From the NCBI GenBank assembly GCA_038217425.1, contig JBBQPM010000091.1:1-26806 (forward strand): DNA of 26,806 nt, written 5' to 3'. The notes beneath the pieces were generated by a model. It was not told the origin of the DNA. It made no database searches and saw only the letters and a program-made list of their open reading frames with translations. The translations under genes and the position numbers were made by a program. Below are positions 24,401 to 26,806 of the stretch, one piece after another; positions within the stretch are counted from its first letter, which is position 1; each line of letters starts with the position of its first letter. The DNA comes from JAIEPT01 sp038217425 (GTDB taxonomy: Bacteria > Planctomycetota > Planctomycetia > Gemmatales > Gemmataceae).

Positions 24401-26791
24401 ATGCGTTGGCTTCCAAAGTCCGTCAAAAAGTGGTTCGGTTTCGAAGATCGTTTCGCCAAAAAGCAAAAACTCAAACGCTTCCATCGGCCCACGGTCGAGC
24501 AACTCGAGGACCGGACCACGCCCGCGCTGTTGGCGGTGACGGGACTGGGGGCAGACGGCTGGTTCTCGGATGACACGCGAAGCACCGGCAACTTCGATAT
24601 GGTCGGAACTATCTCGACGCACGCCGGGGATGCAGCGATCACCCCAACCACCGCTGACGATCTAGCCATCGCGCAACAATTGAAGTTCGTTTCGACCGGA
24701 GCATTTCCTGGCGCAACTTACGGCGGCGCCGTTTCCCTGAGCGGCACTACCAGCAATAACGGCAAAACTTCGATCTCTAAAATTGATACGACAACTGGCC
24801 TCGCAGCGGGCAGCGCGCTCATCGATTCCGGTTTTTCCGCCAGTTACCAATGGCTCAGTCAGGGCACCAGAACTTCGCCGCTCAAGTTCGGCGTTCAGTC
24901 CACGGTCTTCGGCGTTTCTCAGAACGCCTTCACGGCGCAGCGCTCGGGGGAGTCGGCATGGGATCTTATCTTGGTACAGGATCTGACGACTCCCGTGTCG
25001 GGCGTGTGGAACAGCACGTCTGCGACGGCGACCACGGGTAAATGGTTCTTGTTTGCCCAAGCCGGGAATTCGTACATGATGACGAACTACGCTACCGGCG
25101 GCTTGGGGGGGGCGCTCGGTTCGCGGACTTTGAGCGAATGGAACACGCTTGCCACCAGTTCATCGGGAGTTACTTGGGGCGATCTGCTGTTCGATCCCGG
25201 CGCCAAGGTCACGAGCGTTCAATTTGGGGTCGGTTCCAGCCAGAGCAACGCCGTCAACCTCGTCGATTTTCTTCAGGTCAGCTTCCTGAACGGCGGCGAT
25301 GTTATCGATTTTGGTTCGGTCCAAACGGCCTACGTCGATCAGGCATCCGACTTCACGCTTACATTTGATGCCGACGACAACGGCTTCATAAGCGCGGGAG
25401 ATCGAGTGACTTGGAACCCAACGGGCGCCGACCATCCCGAGGGGACAGTTGAGAATCTGACGTTCGGGCTCAACGCCTTTACCTCTATCCAGGCGGGTGT
25501 GGATGCGGTTCCTTCGGGCGGGACCGTTTACATCGCTGCCGGAACGTACACGGAAAACGTCAACGTCAATAAGCGCGTCGCAATTGAAGGAGCCGGAAGT
25601 AGCGCGAGCGAAACCGTCGTTCAATCCGCGACTATCGACGTCCCTATTTTCAATTACACGGTCGGCGGCCTTGACGCGGTAAATCGGCAGGTTCTCAAGG
25701 ATATCCGCATTCAAAATGGAGACTCCACTACACTCGGCGCCCAGGCTGGGAGCGGAATTGTCTTCGCGACGTCCACGGCCTCCGGTTACTTTACGTTGGA
25801 TAACGTAACTTCGAGAAACAATGATGGCCACGGGCTAGTTTTCAATAACAGCACCAACATTACCGACGTGGTCATTGAAGACAGCGACTTTTCGGACAAC
25901 CAGAACGGCATCCTGATCCGCGGCGGCGGTTACCTCTTCGACGGATTGTCGATCACTGGAAGCACCTTCGCACGCAACGACGTTCTTGGCTTCTCGTTTA
26001 ACCCAAATCAGAATAGCTCGCTCAACGGAACCAACTTCGTCATCAGCAACACGCTATTCACGGAAAACGGCGATGCCAGCTACACCCAGTCGCCTACGCC
26101 CACCCCCCAACTCGGCAGAGGCGATATCGGTTTTCAGTTCTATAACGGCAACGCGACGCTCACGGACGTTACCGTCAACGGCCTAGCGACGAATGGAGCA
26201 CATATTGGCGTCCAGTTCCGGGGAGACAACACGGTCGCGGCAGCTGGTAACATCGTTATTACGAATCTCACCGTGACCGGCAGTTACCTTCGGCCGCTCA
26301 ACCATACGAGCGATGGGGGCGGCCCCGGCGGCGCGCTGTTCATCCAGAATTATTCGGATGTCAGTACCATTAGCATGGCCAACGTCAATTTGCTCAACAC
26401 TCAAGGCCATCAACTCTTCGCCGCCGGCCTGTCGAACACGCTCGATTTGAACGATGCAGAATTCGGAGCCACGCTGAGCAACGGCGCATTCCATATCGCA
26501 CTGGGTACGACGACCCAAAACCCCACGGCCGGATCTTCTGTGGATGCGACCGGGGCAACCTTCGGCGTCATTACTGCCGCTTCGGCAACGACTACTCAGG
26601 CGTTCGACATCGTCGACAAGATTCTGGACGGCGTGGATACGGGCGGAGTCTTGGGATTCGTCCAACTTACTGGCTGTCCGGAGTCCGCTCATGTCGCTAG
26701 GATTGCAGGTGGAGAAATTTATGGCAACAACCTGAACAAGGAGACAGGTCATGACGCCGGCACGGAAGCCCTATCGCAGCGACATCAGTGA
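24401..26791 (+). CDS. Beta-helix surface protein, 3' end disrupted by an IS
   Basis: Start ATG at 24401 with AGGAG seven bases upstream; the ATG at 24377 lacks a site. The basic N-terminus (VKKWFGFEDRFAKKQKLKRF) leads into RPTVEQLEDRTTPALL (about 29-44), the N-terminal motif shared by many large planctomycete surface proteins. Residues 45-350 are Ser/Thr/Gly-rich and beta-like. From about 365 a right-handed beta-helix begins (FTSIQAGVDAVPSGGTVYIA, AGTYTENVNVNKRVAIEGAG, then NNDGHGLVFNNSTNITDVVI and GILIRGGGYLFDG), as in pectate-lyase-like proteins. Around 26650-26720 (after GGVLGFVQL) the natural sequence gives way to an IS5-type element, and the stop at 26791 lies inside that element. The protein is therefore truncated by 3'-end replacement; its original C-terminus is not in the window. 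It may still be exported. Confidence 0.75.
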   Translation: MRWLPKSVKKWFGFEDRFAKKQKLKRFHRPTVEQLEDRTTPALLAVTGLGADGWFSDDTRSTGNFDMVGTISTHAGDAAITPTTADDLAIAQQLKFVSTGAFPGATYGGAVSLSGTTSNNGKTSISKIDTTTGLAAGSALIDSGFSASYQWLSQGTRTSPLKFGVQSTVFGVSQNAFTAQRSGESAWDLILVQDLTTPVSGVWNSTSATATTGKWFLFAQAGNSYMMTNYATGGLGGALGSRTLSEWNTLATSSSGVTWGDLLFDPGAKVTSVQFGVGSSQSNAVNLVDFLQVSFLNGGDVIDFGSVQTAYVDQASDFTLTFDADDNGFISAGDRVTWNPTGADHPEGTVENLTFGLNAFTSIQAGVDAVPSGGTVYIAAGTYTENVNVNKRVAIEGAGSSASETVVQSATIDVPIFNYTVGGLDAVNRQVLKDIRIQNGDSTTLGAQAGSGIVFATSTASGYFTLDNVTSRNNDGHGLVFNNSTNITDVVIEDSDFSDNQNGILIRGGGYLFDGLSITGSTFARNDVLGFSFNPNQNSSLNGTNFVISNTLFTENGDASYTQSPTPTPQLGRGDIGFQFYNGNATLTDVTVNGLATNGAHIGVQFRGDNTVAAAGNIVITNLTVTGSYLRPLNHTSDGGGPGGALFIQNYSDVSTISMANVNLLNTQGHQLFAAGLSNTLDLNDAEFGATLSNGAFHIALGTTTQNPTAGSSVDATGATFGVITAASATTTQAFDIVDKILDGVDTGGVLGFVQLTGCPESAHVARIAGGEIYGNNLNKETGHDAGTEALSQRHQ

Positions 26792-26806
26792 CGCTCAGTG
26801 GAACAT
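26719..26806 (+). mobile_element. Left end of an IS5-family element, cut by the window edge
   Basis: Bases 26719 to the window end match 22188-22270 closely: TTATGGC, 18 bases on the shared AACAAGGAGACAGGT block, then the transposase start, with identical spacing (32 bases from TTATGGC to the start codon). The element also carries GACGCTCAGTGG in the same place. The exact left boundary lies upstream, probably in 26650-26719, but the terminal inverted repeat cannot be identified without the right end. Confidence 0.7.
26751..26806 (+). CDS. IS5-family transposase, N-terminal part
   Basis: The ATG at 26751 opens a frame reading MTPARKPYRSDISDAQWNI to the window edge, with GGAG ten bases upstream. 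KPYxSDxSDAQW is the conserved N-terminus (DUF4096-type) of IS5-family transposases of the ISL2/IS1031 kind. It is the intact counterpart of the remnant at 22188-22643. The rest lies outside the window. Confidence 0.75.
   Translation, partial: MTPARKPYRSDISDAQWN

Overview
The window looks like chromosome from a planctomycete, probably Gemmata-like. The evidence is a BBP7-type outer-membrane beta-barrel, a surface protein with the N-terminal VEQLEDRTTPALL-type motif, a Ser/Thr kinase with a DWG magnesium loop and a TPR-rich C-terminal half, a CehA/McbA-type secreted metallohydrolase, an exported leucine-rich-repeat protein and a Gem_osc-like lipocalin module. The species cannot be fixed from the sequence alone.

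Layout. Bases 1-893 hold decayed transposases (an IS3-type tail and a frameshifted ISH3/IS4-like C-terminal half) around a strongly self-complementary stretch. Bases 1230-6945 form a tightly coupled three-gene phosphorelay operon: a five-PAS plus GAF histidine kinase, a single-domain DivK-like receiver, and a REC-PAS-HisKA-HATPase-REC hybrid kinase. Each junction is a 4-base ATGA overlap. Bases 7190-7610 hold two oppositely oriented pieces of an IS1634-type transposase. On the minus strand come a secreted PHP-type metallohydrolase, preceded by a terminator, and a four-helix membrane protein.

From 10680 to 21984 the plus strand carries a run of seven genes: an ECF-like sigma factor, a small exported protein, a lipoprotein with HEAT-like helices, an exported protein made of 20 tandem 34-residue TPRs, an exported leucine-rich-repeat protein, a membrane-anchored Ser/Thr kinase with extracytoplasmic TPR-like repeats, and an exported four-module protein. 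My reading is an envelope sensing locus. The kinase would link outside solenoid proteins to inside signalling, and the sigma factor would adjust transcription. This is inference from family and position.

From 22188 to the end, a broken IS5-family transposase lies just upstream of the BBP7 barrel gene, which ends in a clear rho-independent terminator. Next is a large beta-helix surface protein, whose 3' end is replaced by the left end of a second, better preserved copy of the same IS5-type element running off the window. At least five transposase remnants in 27 kb mark this as a plastic, IS-scarred region. I found no tRNA, rRNA, CRISPR array or replication origin.
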